A stretch of 24,331 nt of DNA from the NCBI GenBank assembly GCA_030536565.1, contig JAUNPT010000006.1:7924-32254 (forward strand), in the 5' to 3' direction. This document shows positions 1-7,068 of this stretch, piece by piece. The notes under the pieces were generated by a model. That model had not been told where the DNA came from, did not search any database, and saw nothing but the letters and a program-made list of their open reading frames with translations. The translations under genes were made by a program, and so were the position numbers. Source of the stretch: Eubacteriales bacterium (GTDB lineage Bacteria > Bacillota > Clostridia > Lachnospirales > Lachnospiraceae). Each line of letters opens with the position of its first letter. Within the stretch, counting starts at the first letter, position 1.

Positions 1-1377
1 TCTTTTTATCAGTTGTTAGAGGAAAATGCTAATAGGCATCCAAAAAAAACAGCAGTGCTGTATGATACATTTGCGGTGAACTATAAGGACTTGTTTGATG
101 ATGTATGCAACAAAGCAATTCATCTTCAGAGGTTTCCGGGTAAAAGGATTGCTATATATGGGCCGGCATCATATCGCTGGATAGTTAATATGCTGGGAAT
201 TATTCTTGCAGGAAAAGATGCTGTGCTGGTTGATTTTTTTCTGCCGCAGGAAATGAGAAGCAAAGTTTTAAAAAAAATTGGGATTGATTATATTCTATCT
301 TCGACCAATCAGTATATTCTGGCCGATGAGGAAGCAATAATAATTGCAAATGCAGATAAAGATGATGTGGCCGGGCTGGACTATAATAGTAAGACTGCTG
401 AAGGAAATATTATTATGTTTACTGCAACTGCTGATGAATCCGATAAAGCAGTTGTTTTAACCCCGGCAAATCTTTTGAATACTGTAAATGCCATAAGCAG
501 CCATTGTCCGTGCGATGAAAATGATAAGGTGCTGTCGCAGATTCCGCTGCATCATATATTTGGACTTGTGTACAGTCTGCTGTGGCCATTGACATGTGGT
601 GCGTGTGTATGCGTGGGAAGGGGCTTGCGTCATATTGATGCGGACACATATTATTATCACCCAACAATCCTGCCTGGGTCTCCATCAATGATGGAGTATC
701 TTAAAAAGGTAAAAGCCTTTAATAAGGAATTAAAAAGAGTGCTAATTGGAGGGGCGTCATGCCCATTCAGGCTTTTTGAATACTTAAAGGACCAGGATTT
801 ATGTGTGTACTCAGTTTATGGTATGACAGAAAGCTCAGGCTGCATTGCGGTTAACAAGGATATGGATGGCTCTTATGAAATCTATTCAGGAACAAATGTA
901 GAACTGGCCAGAGATGGCGAAATTCTGGTCAGTGGGCCATGTGTAATGGAAGGCTACGACAAAGATGAAGAAGGCAGCAGAACGATACTAAAGAATGGAG
1001 TGCTTCATACAGGTGATTATGGGCGTTTCAATCATCATGGGCGTCTGGTTCTTACGAAAAGAAATCCGGGGATTCTATTGCTGCCTACAGGAGAAAAAAT
1101 AAGCCGAAAGATAATTAATAAGGAAATAACAGATTTAAATGGTATTGCAGAAAGCTATCTTACAGTTTTTGAGGACAAGCTTATATCAGTAATTGTACCT
1201 ATAGAAAAGGGAGGCAATCCCGACAGGTTTAAGCGCCAGATTGATAGATATAATAAGAAGGTTGGCTATCGCTGGGAAATACAGAAAGTTGTTGTATTGG
1301 ACAGACCGCTGCCAAGATGCGGGGACGGTTCGGTTGATGAAGAAGCGATAGAGAACCTTCTTATTAAAGAAATGTAA
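1..1377 (+). CDS. AMP-forming acyl-CoA ligase-like protein, 5' end outside the window, adenylation motifs degenerate
   Basis: The frame is open from base 1 (Ser-Phe-Tyr-Gln-Leu), so the true start lies upstream; 458 codons plus a stop are visible. The fold reads as an ANL-superfamily (AMP-binding) enzyme: an N-terminal segment of the type LLEENANRHPKKTAVLYD, the motif VYGMTESSG (visible residues about 272-280), LHTGDYGRF (335-343) and a C-terminal lid domain. However, the glycine-rich phosphate loop, normally TSGTTGxPK, reads FTATADESDK (140-149). The catalytic lysine region near the C-terminus, usually GKxxR, reads RCGDGSVDEE. Known family members adenylate a carboxylate and pass it to CoA or a carrier protein; these losses make normal catalysis doubtful. 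It converges on the FliD-family gene with a 1-bp gap between stop codons. Family assignment is firm, substrate unknown. Confidence 0.8.
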   Translation, partial: SFYQLLEENANRHPKKTAVLYDTFAVNYKDLFDDVCNKAIHLQRFPGKRIAIYGPASYRWIVNMLGIILAGKDAVLVDFFLPQEMRSKVLKKIGIDYILSSTNQYILADEEAIIIANADKDDVAGLDYNSKTAEGNIIMFTATADESDKAVVLTPANLLNTVNAISSHCPCDENDKVLSQIPLHHIFGLVYSLLWPLTCGACVCVGRGLRHIDADTYYYHPTILPGSPSMMEYLKKVKAFNKELKRVLIGGASCPFRLFEYLKDQDLCVYSVYGMTESSGCIAVNKDMDGSYEIYSGTNVELARDGEILVSGPCVMEGYDKDEEGSRTILKNGVLHTGDYGRFNHHGRLVLTKRNPGILLLPTGEKISRKIINKEITDLNGIAESYLTVFEDKLISVIVPIEKGGNPDRFKRQIDRYNKKVGYRWEIQKVVVLDRPLPRCGDGSVDEEAIENLLIKEM

Positions 1378-1390
1378 GCTACATGTAGCT
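1377..1390. repeat. 14-bp perfect palindrome at a convergent gene junction
   Basis: AGCTACA followed by TGTAGCT forms a perfect palindrome. It covers the last base of the ligase-like stop codon and the last codons of the opposing FliD-family gene. There is no T-tract on either side, so it does not look like a standard terminator, yet it is the only structure available for ending either transcript. Confidence 0.5.
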
Positions 1391-2671
1391 GTTAAACATC
1401 ATTCCAGTGTATGCTGACAGATTATAAGGGTCTGTCAGTTGACGCTGGGGATTTTTGTATGCAACTATTTTGTTGTTGACATAATTCATTGGATTAATTG
1501 CAATATGGTCAGCCTTGTTTTGGATTGCATTCTTAAAGGAATTAAGACTTTTAAATACATTATTCAAAGAGTCGGATTCTGCCATTTCTTTAATCGTATC
1601 AGAATCTATGGAAATCTGGCCATTGTCATCAACAAGTATGCCACTTCTGCTTAATTCCTGACTGTGTATTTTTGCAATATGCATAAAATCCTTCTGGAGC
1701 TTTGCATTTCCTGCAAACCGGTTATTATCAGCATTCATTGTTATTGAGACCATATTGTTATAGCCTGACATAAGCTCAGAGATACTTTCGGTCACAGAGT
1801 CAGCATTGGCAGAAAGACCAATCTGTACAGACTCAGCAGTAATATCCTTAAGAGTTATGGCGTAAGCTTTTCCAATGTTAAATTCATTAGTGGGTGAAAT
1901 CCGCTGTTGTCCATTGATTTCGAATATGGCATTGGAAGGGTATGAAGCAATGCGGTTAAGACCCAGAGTATCTATTAAATTCAGGTTATTCTCATTAAGT
2001 GAGTCTGAATTTGCTCTGATGTCAAATATTGTTGCCTGTCCTGCGTCAGGCAGTCCGGTTGCATCTGAGGTGATAGAAATAGCGCTGTTGCTGATGCTGT
2101 CAGTTATTACCTCAGAGTGAAGACCTATATTGGAACGATTGATAAGCCTTGAAAGTTTGTTTTGAATATCGTTAGTTGATTCATTCTCACTGACATTAAA
2201 TTCAAATTCATATGTAAGGTTGTTGATGCTTAAATCAAATGAGTATGTTCCGGGGGTGATTAAGGTGCTGTTTGGCTGGAGAAAATTGCCTGTATTAGTC
2301 TGTCTGGCTGCAAGCTGGGAAACATTTATCTCAAAGCCTTCGGCCTCCTTGTCGGTGCTGTTTTTAAGGTATGTAACTTCAACAGCGTTTTCATTGGAGG
2401 AGGTGGCAGTTTTTTTATATGTAATTGAGCCATCGTAGGAATCGGAAAGCTCCATGGCTATATTGCTTAATTCACGAGCGTTTTCTTTTAAATCAATCGC
2501 ATATTTTTGGGCAGCCTCAGATATGTCTATTTTATATGTAGGAGACTGGCTGTTAAGCTTTAAGACCTTACTGTAAGTATTTTTTAATTGATTTTTTGTA
2601 TGGGAATCATGTTTTGTATTGACTTTATGTCCATACTGGGACATATAATAGCTGTATACGCTGCTGATCAT
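1379..2671 (-). CDS. FliD-family (flagellar cap / hook-associated protein 2-like) protein
   Basis: This 430-residue protein resembles FliD. An N-terminal-domain-like segment (about residues 112-185) contains INVSQLAARQ, then a GTYSFDLSINNLTYEF strand pattern. It is followed by FEINGQQ (about 250-256), LKDITAESVQIGLSA, a helix ending in SGYNNMV (about 304), and a C-terminus ending GMMFNSYM, as flagellar cap proteins often do. FliD caps the growing flagellar filament and helps flagellin fold. Here about 110 extra residues precede the FliD_N-like part. The ATG at 2671-2669 is chosen because AAGGAGGTGA lies 6 bases upstream; a longer frame to 2761 exists but has no ribosome binding site. No other flagellar gene is visible, so its role in motility is inferred. 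A surface protein built on the FliD fold is the main alternative. Confidence 0.68.
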   Translation of the reverse strand: MISSVYSYYMSQYGHKVNTKHDSHTKNQLKNTYSKVLKLNSQSPTYKIDISEAAQKYAIDLKENARELSNIAMELSDSYDGSITYKKTATSSNENAVEVTYLKNSTDKEAEGFEINVSQLAARQTNTGNFLQPNSTLITPGTYSFDLSINNLTYEFEFNVSENESTNDIQNKLSRLINRSNIGLHSEVITDSISNSAISITSDATGLPDAGQATIFDIRANSDSLNENNLNLIDTLGLNRIASYPSNAIFEINGQQRISPTNEFNIGKAYAITLKDITAESVQIGLSANADSVTESISELMSGYNNMVSITMNADNNRFAGNAKLQKDFMHIAKIHSQELSRSGILVDDNGQISIDSDTIKEMAESDSLNNVFKSLNSFKNAIQNKADHIAINPMNYVNNKIVAYKNPQRQLTDPYNLSAYTGMMFNSYM

Positions 2672-2712
2672 AACAGTCACCTCCTTGTCTGTATAATCTG
2701 TAAGAAAAAATA

Positions 2713-2728
2713 CTGGAATCCTTTCCAG
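2713..2728. other. hairpin in the 5' leader of the FliD-family gene
   Basis: CTGGAA-TCCT-TTCCAG is a perfect 6-bp stem with a 4-base loop. It lies between the minus-strand promoter and the start codon and could stabilise or regulate the leader. Function is not known. Confidence 0.35.
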
Positions 2729-2746
2729 ACATGTGTTATTATCTAT

Positions 2747-2775
2747 ATTATATATCATCATTATTTGAATGTCAT
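2747..2775 (-). promoter_or_regulatory. sigma-A-type promoter for the FliD-family gene
   Basis: On the minus strand ATGACA (2775-2770), a 17-base spacer and a perfect TATAAT (2752-2747) lie about 75 bases before the start codon. This is a housekeeping-type promoter rather than the TAAA-N15-GCCGATAA type expected for flagellar sigma factor SigD/FliA. Confidence 0.6.
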
Positions 2776-2806
2776 TAATTTTTGAAAATGTTTTTAGTAA
2801 AAATTG

Positions 2807-2836
2807 TTGACGTTGTTGTGACGATTGTGCTATATT
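2807..2836 (+). promoter_or_regulatory. promoter for rpmG-secE-nusG
   Basis: TTGACG (2807-2812) and TATATT (2831-2836) are separated by 18 bases. The implied start near 2843 gives a leader of about 165 nt before rpmG. Within it, AAAAGAA...TTCTTTT and GGGA...TCCC can pair. The gap 2672-3008 otherwise holds only the divergent minus-strand promoter; no RNA gene was recognised in it. Confidence 0.6.
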
Positions 2837-3008
2837 AGACTGGCTATGGAAGCGGTCTTTTTTTTATGCCTAAAAAAGAACCAATTGGTGTCAATTCTTT
2901 TCAGCAGCGTGGGTTTTTGGGATAACAGCTCCCGGACAAGGCATTGTATTACCCCACCGGAAAGATTTGCATACACCTACAAAATAAAATAAATTGGAGG
3001 TGGAAGTT

Positions 3009-3158
3009 GTGCGCGTTAAGATAACATTGGCATGTACTGAGTGTAAACAGCGTAATTACAACATGACGAAGGATAAGAAAACTCATCCTGACAGAATGGA
3101 AACAAAGAAATACTGCAAGTTCTGTAAATCACACACATTACACAAAGAAACTAAGTAG
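3009..3158 (+). CDS. rpmG: 50S ribosomal protein L33 (zinc-ribbon form)
   Basis: This 49-residue gene starts with GTG (MRVKITLACTEC...). It encodes L33, a small protein of the large ribosomal subunit near the E site. Cysteines 9, 12, 36 and 39 form two CxxC knuckles, so this is the zinc-binding C+ type, which in Bacillus and relatives is exchanged for a zinc-free paralogue during zinc shortage. GGAGGTGG ends 5 bases before the GTG. It sits directly before secE (23 bp gap), the usual place for L33 in Clostridia, and is presumably cotranscribed with secE and nusG from the promoter at 2807. Confidence 0.93.
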   Translation: MRVKITLACTECKQRNYNMTKDKKTHPDRMETKKYCKFCKSHTLHKETK

Positions 3159-3181
3159 ATTCGTTCAGTGAGGTGAGCATA

Positions 3182-3385
3182 ATGGGTGAAACTGTTAAAG
3201 AAAAAAAACAGAAAAAAAGCTGGTTTAAAGGCTTAAAAGCTGAGTTTTCAAAAATCGTTTGGCCAAGCCAGAAATCACTTGCTAAAGAGACAGCTGCAGT
3301 ATTAGCAGTATCTGTATTATTAGGAGTTATCATTTCAATAGTGGATTTGGTATGTCGTTTTGGTATAGAGTTCTTGGTAAAGTAA
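3182..3385 (+). CDS. secE: protein translocase subunit SecE
   Basis: The 67-residue protein is the single-span form of SecE typical of Gram-positives. It has a basic cytoplasmic N-terminus, the conserved amphipathic stretch ending in KIVWPS (about residues 22-29), and one transmembrane helix (about 40-60). SecE clamps the SecY channel in the membrane and is essential for protein export. The ATG at 3182 is preferred over an in-frame GTG at 3173, because GAGGTGAG overlaps the GTG and is well placed for the ATG. It lies between rpmG and nusG, the near-universal bacterial arrangement, with nusG 15 bp downstream. Confidence 0.95.
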   Translation: MGETVKEKKQKKSWFKGLKAEFSKIVWPSQKSLAKETAAVLAVSVLLGVIISIVDLVCRFGIEFLVK

Positions 3386-3400
3386 GGAATAGGTGATTAA

Positions 3401-3937
3401 ATGGATGAAGCAAAATGGTATGTTGTGCATACTTATTCCGGATATGAGAATAAAGTAAAAGCAAACATAGAAAAAACAGTTGAAAACAGAAATCTTCAGG
3501 ATCAGGTATTGGAAGTAATCGTTCCTCTTGAGACAGTAGTCGAGATTAAGAATGGTTCAAAGAAATCTGCCATGAAGAAGATGTTTCCTGGATACGTTCT
3601 CATCAATATGGTTATGAATGACGACAGCTGGTATGTTGTCAGAAACACCAGAGGCGTTACAGGCTTTGTTGGTCCTGGTTCAAAGCCAGTACCACTTACT
3701 CCGTCTGAAATTAAATCTCTTGGCATTAACCTGCCGGAAGCAGAGGCAGCCAAACCAACAATTCAGTTTGATGGCAAGGTGGGAGATCAGGTAATGATTC
3801 TTTCAGGAGCGTGGGAGAATACAGTTGGAGAAATTAAGAGCATTAATGAAGGTAAGCAGTGCCTTACAATTAATGTTGAGATGTTCGGCAGGGAAACACC
3901 AGTCGAAATCGACTTCACAGATGTGAAGCTTATGTAA
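3401..3937 (+). CDS. nusG: transcription termination/antitermination factor NusG
   Basis: NusG (178 residues) binds the RNA polymerase clamp and modulates elongation and pausing and, in many bacteria, coupling to ribosomes or Rho. The N-terminal NGN domain is clear (KWYVVHTYSGYENKVKANIE at residues 5-24; MFPGYVLINM in the middle). The C-terminal KOW domain starts at about residue 125 (VGDQVMILSGAWENTVGEI) and ends in TDVKLM. Length and domain order are normal. It ends the rpmG-secE-nusG unit; the ribosomal protein genes follow after a 208-nt structured gap without an obvious promoter, so read-through is likely. Confidence 0.97.
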   Translation: MDEAKWYVVHTYSGYENKVKANIEKTVENRNLQDQVLEVIVPLETVVEIKNGSKKSAMKKMFPGYVLINMVMNDDSWYVVRNTRGVTGFVGPGSKPVPLTPSEIKSLGINLPEAEAAKPTIQFDGKVGDQVMILSGAWENTVGEIKSINEGKQCLTINVEMFGRETPVEIDFTDVKLM

Positions 3938-3946
3938 CAAATAAAG

Positions 3947-4122
3947 GTTCGTATAGTCGAACGTGGGAGACAACGTCAATCACTTTGTGATTGCCTATCC
4001 GAGAAATTTGCTTGCAGCAAGTTCTCGGCATTGACCATTAGGTATAGGAACGGTTCACGTTTCAAGCAAATCGCTAAAGCGATTCTTTGTGAATGCCGCT
4101 ACACAGTGTCGCCAATTACCAC
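3947..4122 (+). promoter_or_regulatory. structured leader of rplK with a split L1-binding-site mimic
   Basis: GTGGGAGAC (3963-3971) and GTCGCCAATTACCAC (4108-4122) match the two strands of the L1-binding helix 76 of 23S rRNA (GUGGGAG... / ...AUACCAC). L1 is known to repress its own operon by binding such mimics. Unusually, about 136 nt separate the two halves. They fold into further hairpins: CAATCAC/GTGATTG (3977-3993), CCGAGAA/TTCTCGG (3999-4028), and CGG-TTCAC/GTGAA-TG-CCG (4051-4098) enclosing AATCGCT/AGCGATT (4069-4084). A GTTCG/CGAAC hairpin precedes at 3947-3962. Confidence 0.65.
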
Positions 4123-4145
4123 ATTATATTTAGGAGGTGCCTAAA

Positions 4146-4571
4146 ATGGCAAAGAAAGTAACAGGTTATATTAAATTACAGATTCCTGCCGGCAAAGCTA
4201 CACCAGCTCCACCAGTTGGTCCAGCACTTGGTCAGCACGGTGTCAATATCGTAGAATTTACAAAGCAGTTTAATGCAAAAACAGCAGATCAGGGAGATTT
4301 AATCATTCCTGTAGTTATTACAGTTTATGCTGATAGAAGCTTCAGCTTCATCACAAAGACTCCACCAGCTGCAGTTCTTCTTAAGAAGGCATGCAACATT
4401 AAGTCTGGTTCAGGTGTTCCTAACAAGAATAAGGTTGCTACAATTAAGAAAGCAGAAGTTCAGAAAATTGCTGAGCTTAAGATGCCAGATTTAAATGCTG
4501 CATCAATTGAAGCTGCTATATCTATGATTTCAGGAACAGCTAGAAGCATGGGTATCGTTGTAGAAGATTAA
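4146..4571 (+). CDS. rplK: 50S ribosomal protein L11
   Basis: L11 (141 residues) is part of the GTPase-associated centre, where elongation factors and the stringent-response enzyme RelA act; thiopeptide antibiotics bind beside it. The family signature KLQIPAGKATPAPPVGPALG is at about residues 8-27, and the C-terminal rRNA-binding domain (KAEVQKIAELKMPDLNA...GTARSMGI) is complete. The ATG at 4146 follows AGGAGGTG with 7 bases between; a slightly longer in-frame start at 4137 lies within the ribosome binding site and is rejected. It is followed by rplA, as in nearly all bacteria. Confidence 0.97.
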   Translation: MAKKVTGYIKLQIPAGKATPAPPVGPALGQHGVNIVEFTKQFNAKTADQGDLIIPVVITVYADRSFSFITKTPPAAVLLKKACNIKSGSGVPNKNKVATIKKAEVQKIAELKMPDLNAASIEAAISMISGTARSMGIVVED

Positions 4572-4632
4572 TCTTCTTCATAATGTCTTAAATTCAGACT
4601 GAATGAGACAACGAATCAGGAACTGATTGAAT

Positions 4633-4663
4633 GTCATGTGTTTCCTGTGGAGAGCAGGACATG
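4633..4663 (+). other. hairpin between rplK and rplA
   Basis: TCATGT and ACATGA pair across the segment, with an inner CCTG/CAGG stem. It lies just before the L1-binding mimic of the rplA leader and may be part of the same regulatory fold. There is no T-tract, so it is not a terminator. Confidence 0.4.
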
Positions 4664-4673
4664 ATTTGTATAT

Positions 4674-4708
4674 GTGGGAGGAAAGACAATCCCTTCCGAT
4701 ATTACCAC
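4674..4708 (+). promoter_or_regulatory. L1-binding leader (translational operator) of rplA
   Basis: GTGGGAGGA is followed 6 bases later by a strand ending TTCCGATATTACCAC. This reproduces both strands and the internal loop of 23S rRNA helix 76, where L1 binds (GUGGGAGGC... / ...CCUUGAAAUACCAC in E. coli). The ribosome binding site AGGAGG begins 3 bases after it, so L1 bound here would block initiation at rplA. Repression by L1 is established in other bacteria; here it is inferred from sequence similarity. Confidence 0.75.
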
Positions 4709-4724
4709 TAGGAGGTTTTTTATA

Positions 4725-5420
4725 ATGAAAAGAGGAAAGAAATACGTTGAGGCAGCCAAGAATATTGACCGCGCAACATTATATGACGCAGCAGATGCTT
4801 TAGCTCTTGCAAAGAAGTGTGCTACTGCAAAATTCGACGAAACAATTGAAGCTCATATCAGAACAGGTTGTGATGGACGTCACGCTGAACAGCAGATCAG
4901 AGGAGCTGTTGTTCTTCCACATGGAACAGGTAAGACTGTTAAGGTTTTGGTTTTCGCTAAGGGTGCTAAGGCTGATGAGGCTGAAGCAGCTGGTGCTGAT
5001 TACGTAGGCGGAGAGGAATTAATTCCTAAGATCCAGAATGATAACTGGTTTGATTTTGATGTAGTTGTAGCTACACCTGATATGATGGGCGTTGTTGGTC
5101 GTTTAGGACGTGTACTCGGACCTAAGGGCTTAATGCCAAACCCTAAGGCTGGTACAGTTACAATGGATGTAACAAAAGCTGTTAATGATATCAAGGCTGG
5201 TAAGATTGAGTACAGACTTGATAAGACAAATATCATTCACGTGCCAATTGGTAAGGCTTCATTTACTGAAGACCAGTTAGCAGACAACTTCCAGGCTATT
5301 ATGGGAGCAATCGTTAAGGCAAAGCCTGCATCATTAAAGGGTACTTATTTAAGAAGCATCGTTGTATCTTCTACAATGGGCCCTGGTGTTAAGGTTTCTG
5401 CAGCTAAGTTCCTTGGCTAA
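4725..5420 (+). CDS. rplA: 50S ribosomal protein L1
   Basis: L1 (231 residues) forms the mobile L1 stalk that helps tRNA leave the E site, and it is the feedback repressor of its own operon. The sequence is complete and typical: an N-terminal lysine-rich start (MKRGKKYVEAAKNID) and the diagnostic segment GRLGRVLGPKGLMPNPKAGTV in the middle (about residues 123-143). The ATG at 4725 is preceded by AGGAGG 9 bases upstream. An upstream in-frame GTG at 4674 is actually part of the L1 operator and is not a start. The next genes, rplJ and rplL, have their own promoter. Confidence 0.97.
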   Translation: MKRGKKYVEAAKNIDRATLYDAADALALAKKCATAKFDETIEAHIRTGCDGRHAEQQIRGAVVLPHGTGKTVKVLVFAKGAKADEAEAAGADYVGGEELIPKIQNDNWFDFDVVVATPDMMGVVGRLGRVLGPKGLMPNPKAGTVTMDVTKAVNDIKAGKIEYRLDKTNIIHVPIGKASFTEDQLADNFQAIMGAIVKAKPASLKGTYLRSIVVSSTMGPGVKVSAAKFLG

Positions 5421-5437
5421 GGAATTTTAAAAAACGG

Positions 5438-5466
5438 TTGACAACCAATAGAGGTGATAGTATACT
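5438..5466 (+). promoter_or_regulatory. promoter for rplJ-rplL
   Basis: A perfect TTGACA (5438-5443), a 17-base spacer and TATACT (5461-5466) lie 18 bases after the rplA stop. The implied start near 5473 gives a leader of about 207 nt containing the L10 leader motif. Confidence 0.8.
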
Positions 5467-5494
5467 ATCACAAGTGTGATGAAAGTCACTATAA

Positions 5495-5625
5495 ATATTT
5501 TGCCTAAGACAGCAGGTCCCGCAAGGGTCAAAGAGCAATCGCCTACCGAGGAATCTATCAGCATTTTATGTTGATGTATTTGATGAATTTCAAGTCCTCA
5601 TGTCTTTGATGTGAGGACTTTTTTA
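5495..5625 (+). ncRNA. L10 leader RNA with terminator-like hairpin
   Basis: GCCTAAGACAGCAGGT (5502-5517) and GCCTACCGAGGA (5541-5552) are the conserved strands of the ribosomal protein L10 leader, an mRNA mimic of the 23S site bound by the L10-L12 complex. It is followed by GTCCTCA/TGAGGAC (5594-5600 / 5612-5618) and a T-run (5619-5624), a typical intrinsic terminator ending 55 bases before rplJ. The arrangement fits the known autoregulation of rplJL, here probably by transcription attenuation. Confidence 0.88.
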
Positions 5626-5679
5626 TGGGCAGAATTGTTTATCCGTAAGGATATAAATCTAACAGGAGGTAATCAATTC

Positions 5680-6174
5680 ATGGCAAAGGTAGAACTTAAG
5701 CAGCCAATCGTAGACGAAATCGCAGAACTTTTAAATGGCGCACAGGGCGCTGTTCTTGTTGATTATCGTGGATTAACTGTAGAGCAGGACACACAGTTGC
5801 GTAAGCAGTTAAGAGAAGCTGGTGTTGTATACAAGGTATACAAGAACACATTAGTTAAGAGAGCTATCGCTGGTACAGAGTTTGAGCCAATGACAGACTT
5901 GCTTGAAGGACCTACAGCTATTGCAGTCTGCAAGGACGATGCAACAGCTCCGGCAAGAATCTTAGCTAACTTCGCAAAGACAGCTGAAGCACTTGAACTT
6001 AAGTGCGGTGTTGTAGAAGGCACATTCTACGATGTTAATGGAATTACAGCAATTGCTTCTATTCCATCAAGAGACGAGCTTATTTCCAAGTTCCTTGGAA
6101 GTATTCAGTCACCTATTACAAACTTCGCCCGTGTTCTTAAGCAGATTGCTGAGAAGAATGAAGAAGTTGCGTAA
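5680..6174 (+). CDS. rplJ: 50S ribosomal protein L10
   Basis: L10 (164 residues) anchors dimers of L7/L12 to the GTPase-associated centre. The N-terminal rRNA-binding domain is recognisable (AELLNGAQGAVLVDYRGLTVEQ, then VYKVYKNTLVKRAI). The C-terminal helix that carries L12 dimers follows FLGSIQSPITNFARVLKQIAEK. The ATG at 5680 has AGGAGGT 9 bases upstream; a longer frame from 5611 would begin inside the leader terminator and is rejected. It is followed by rplL after 58 bp, and both are controlled by the L10 leader. Confidence 0.96.
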   Translation: MAKVELKQPIVDEIAELLNGAQGAVLVDYRGLTVEQDTQLRKQLREAGVVYKVYKNTLVKRAIAGTEFEPMTDLLEGPTAIAVCKDDATAPARILANFAKTAEALELKCGVVEGTFYDVNGITAIASIPSRDELISKFLGSIQSPITNFARVLKQIAEKNEEVA

Positions 6175-6232
6175 TTATTACTATTAAACAGATGGCAGAG
6201 TCATCTAATATTATTAAAAGGAGATTATAATA

Positions 6233-6595
6233 ATGACTACACAGGAAATCATTGATGTTATTAAGGGATTATCAGTATTAGAATTAAACGATTTAGTTAA
6301 AGCATGTGAAGAAGAATTTGGCGTATCTGCAGCAGCAGGCGTTGTTGTTGCAGCAGCAGGTGCTGGCGCAGCAGCTGAAGAAAAGACAGAGTTTGATGTT
6401 GAGCTTACAGAAGCAGGCCCTAACAAGGTTAAGGTTATTAAGGTTGTTCGTGAAATCACAGGTCTTGGCTTAAAGGAAGCTAAGGATGTTGTTGATGGAG
6501 CTCCTAAGGTTGTTAAGGAAGCTGCTTCTAAGGAAGAAGCTGAAGAAATCCAGAAGAAGCTTGAAGCTGAAGGCGCTAAGGTTACTCTTAAGTAA
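6233..6595 (+). CDS. rplL: 50S ribosomal protein L7/L12
   Basis: This 120-residue acidic stalk protein recruits and activates translational GTPases (EF-G and EF-Tu, both encoded downstream). It has the N-terminal dimerisation helices (IIDVIKGLSVLELNDLVKACEEEFGV), an alanine-rich flexible hinge (about residues 35-52), and the globular C-terminal domain with KVKVIKVVREITGLGLKEAK. The start has AAAGGAG at normal distance. It is the last gene before the rpoBC promoter, and it is normally made in excess over L10. Confidence 0.97.
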   Translation: MTTQEIIDVIKGLSVLELNDLVKACEEEFGVSAAAGVVVAAAGAGAAAEEKTEFDVELTEAGPNKVKVIKVVREITGLGLKEAKDVVDGAPKVVKEAASKEEAEEIQKKLEAEGAKVTLK

Positions 6596-6638
6596 TTGCA
6601 GCTTTTTGGATTTGTACTATAGTGGCAGCTATAGAATG

Positions 6639-6693
6639 GCAGCGTAAGCTGCTTGATGTCCCTGGCGGTCAGAGATTAATCTGACTGCTGGGG
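6639..6693 (+). other. tandem hairpins downstream of rplL
   Basis: GCAGC-GTAA-GCTGC (6639-6652) is followed by a long, nearly perfect hairpin (6660-6693). Its 14-base arms (CCCTGGCGGTCAGA and TCTGACTGCTGGGG) pair through Watson-Crick and G-U pairs around a 6-base loop. Neither has a T-run. They could be a processing site or an attenuator that lowers transcription between rplL and rpoB; both occur in other bacteria, but the sequence alone does not decide. Confidence 0.55.
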
Positions 6694-6730
6694 AATTTGA
6701 ATTTATTGAGTGGTTTTGTTGGTATGAATG

Positions 6731-6767
6731 CACATAACAGCCGCAGGTGGCGGGGTTATGTGTTTTC
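6731..6767 (+). terminator. possible terminator or attenuator between rplL and rpoB
   Basis: CACATAAC (6731-6738) pairs perfectly with GTTATGTG (6755-6762), with a further CCGC/GCGG pairing inside the loop, followed by TTTTCATATTT. The T-run is short, so termination may be partial. It would separate rplJL from rpoBC, which has its own promoter at 6915. The rest of 6596-7068 is AT-rich and shows no gene. Confidence 0.5.
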
Positions 6768-6914
6768 ATATTTATAAAACCAGTTTTGTGGGTAAATAAC
6801 TGCAGCTTGTGAAAGCTTTGAATGAGACAGGCAAAAAGTGGAAATATTTATACAGAGACTTTGGACTCATTTAGAGCTATTTTATTAATAAAATAAAAAT
6901 TATAATATTATATG

Positions 6915-6943
6915 TTGACAGAATAAAGGTATTGTGATACTAT
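6915..6943 (+). promoter_or_regulatory. promoter for rpoB-rpoC
   Basis: A perfect TTGACA (6915-6920), a 17-base spacer and TACTAT (6938-6943). Transcription would start near 6950, leaving a leader of about 120 nt before rpoB. Confidence 0.7.
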
Positions 6944-7068
6944 GGACAATGCACTATTGTGGTATGTCTATGCCAAATTGTATGTGTCAGGCTGGCACAG
7001 GTTAAGCGGCTTTAGCATATTAATAATATTCAAATTTTTATAAAATAAACACAAGGGGTGAAACGTCA

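Noticed and set aside
2672..2761. 30-residue N-terminal extension of the FliD-family protein
   Set aside because: No ribosome binding site for the upstream start, while AAGGAGGTGA sits ideally before the ATG at 2671; the extension overlaps the promoter.
2843..3008. tRNA or riboswitch before rpmG
   Set aside because: Hairpins exist, but no cloverleaf or known riboswitch core could be recognised.
4674..4724. Longer rplA starting at a GTG
   Set aside because: Those bases form the L1-binding operator and the ribosome binding site; L1 homologues start at MKRGKK.
5611..5679. Longer rplJ frame
   Set aside because: It begins in the attenuator hairpin of the L10 leader; the ATG at 5680 has a perfect ribosome binding site.
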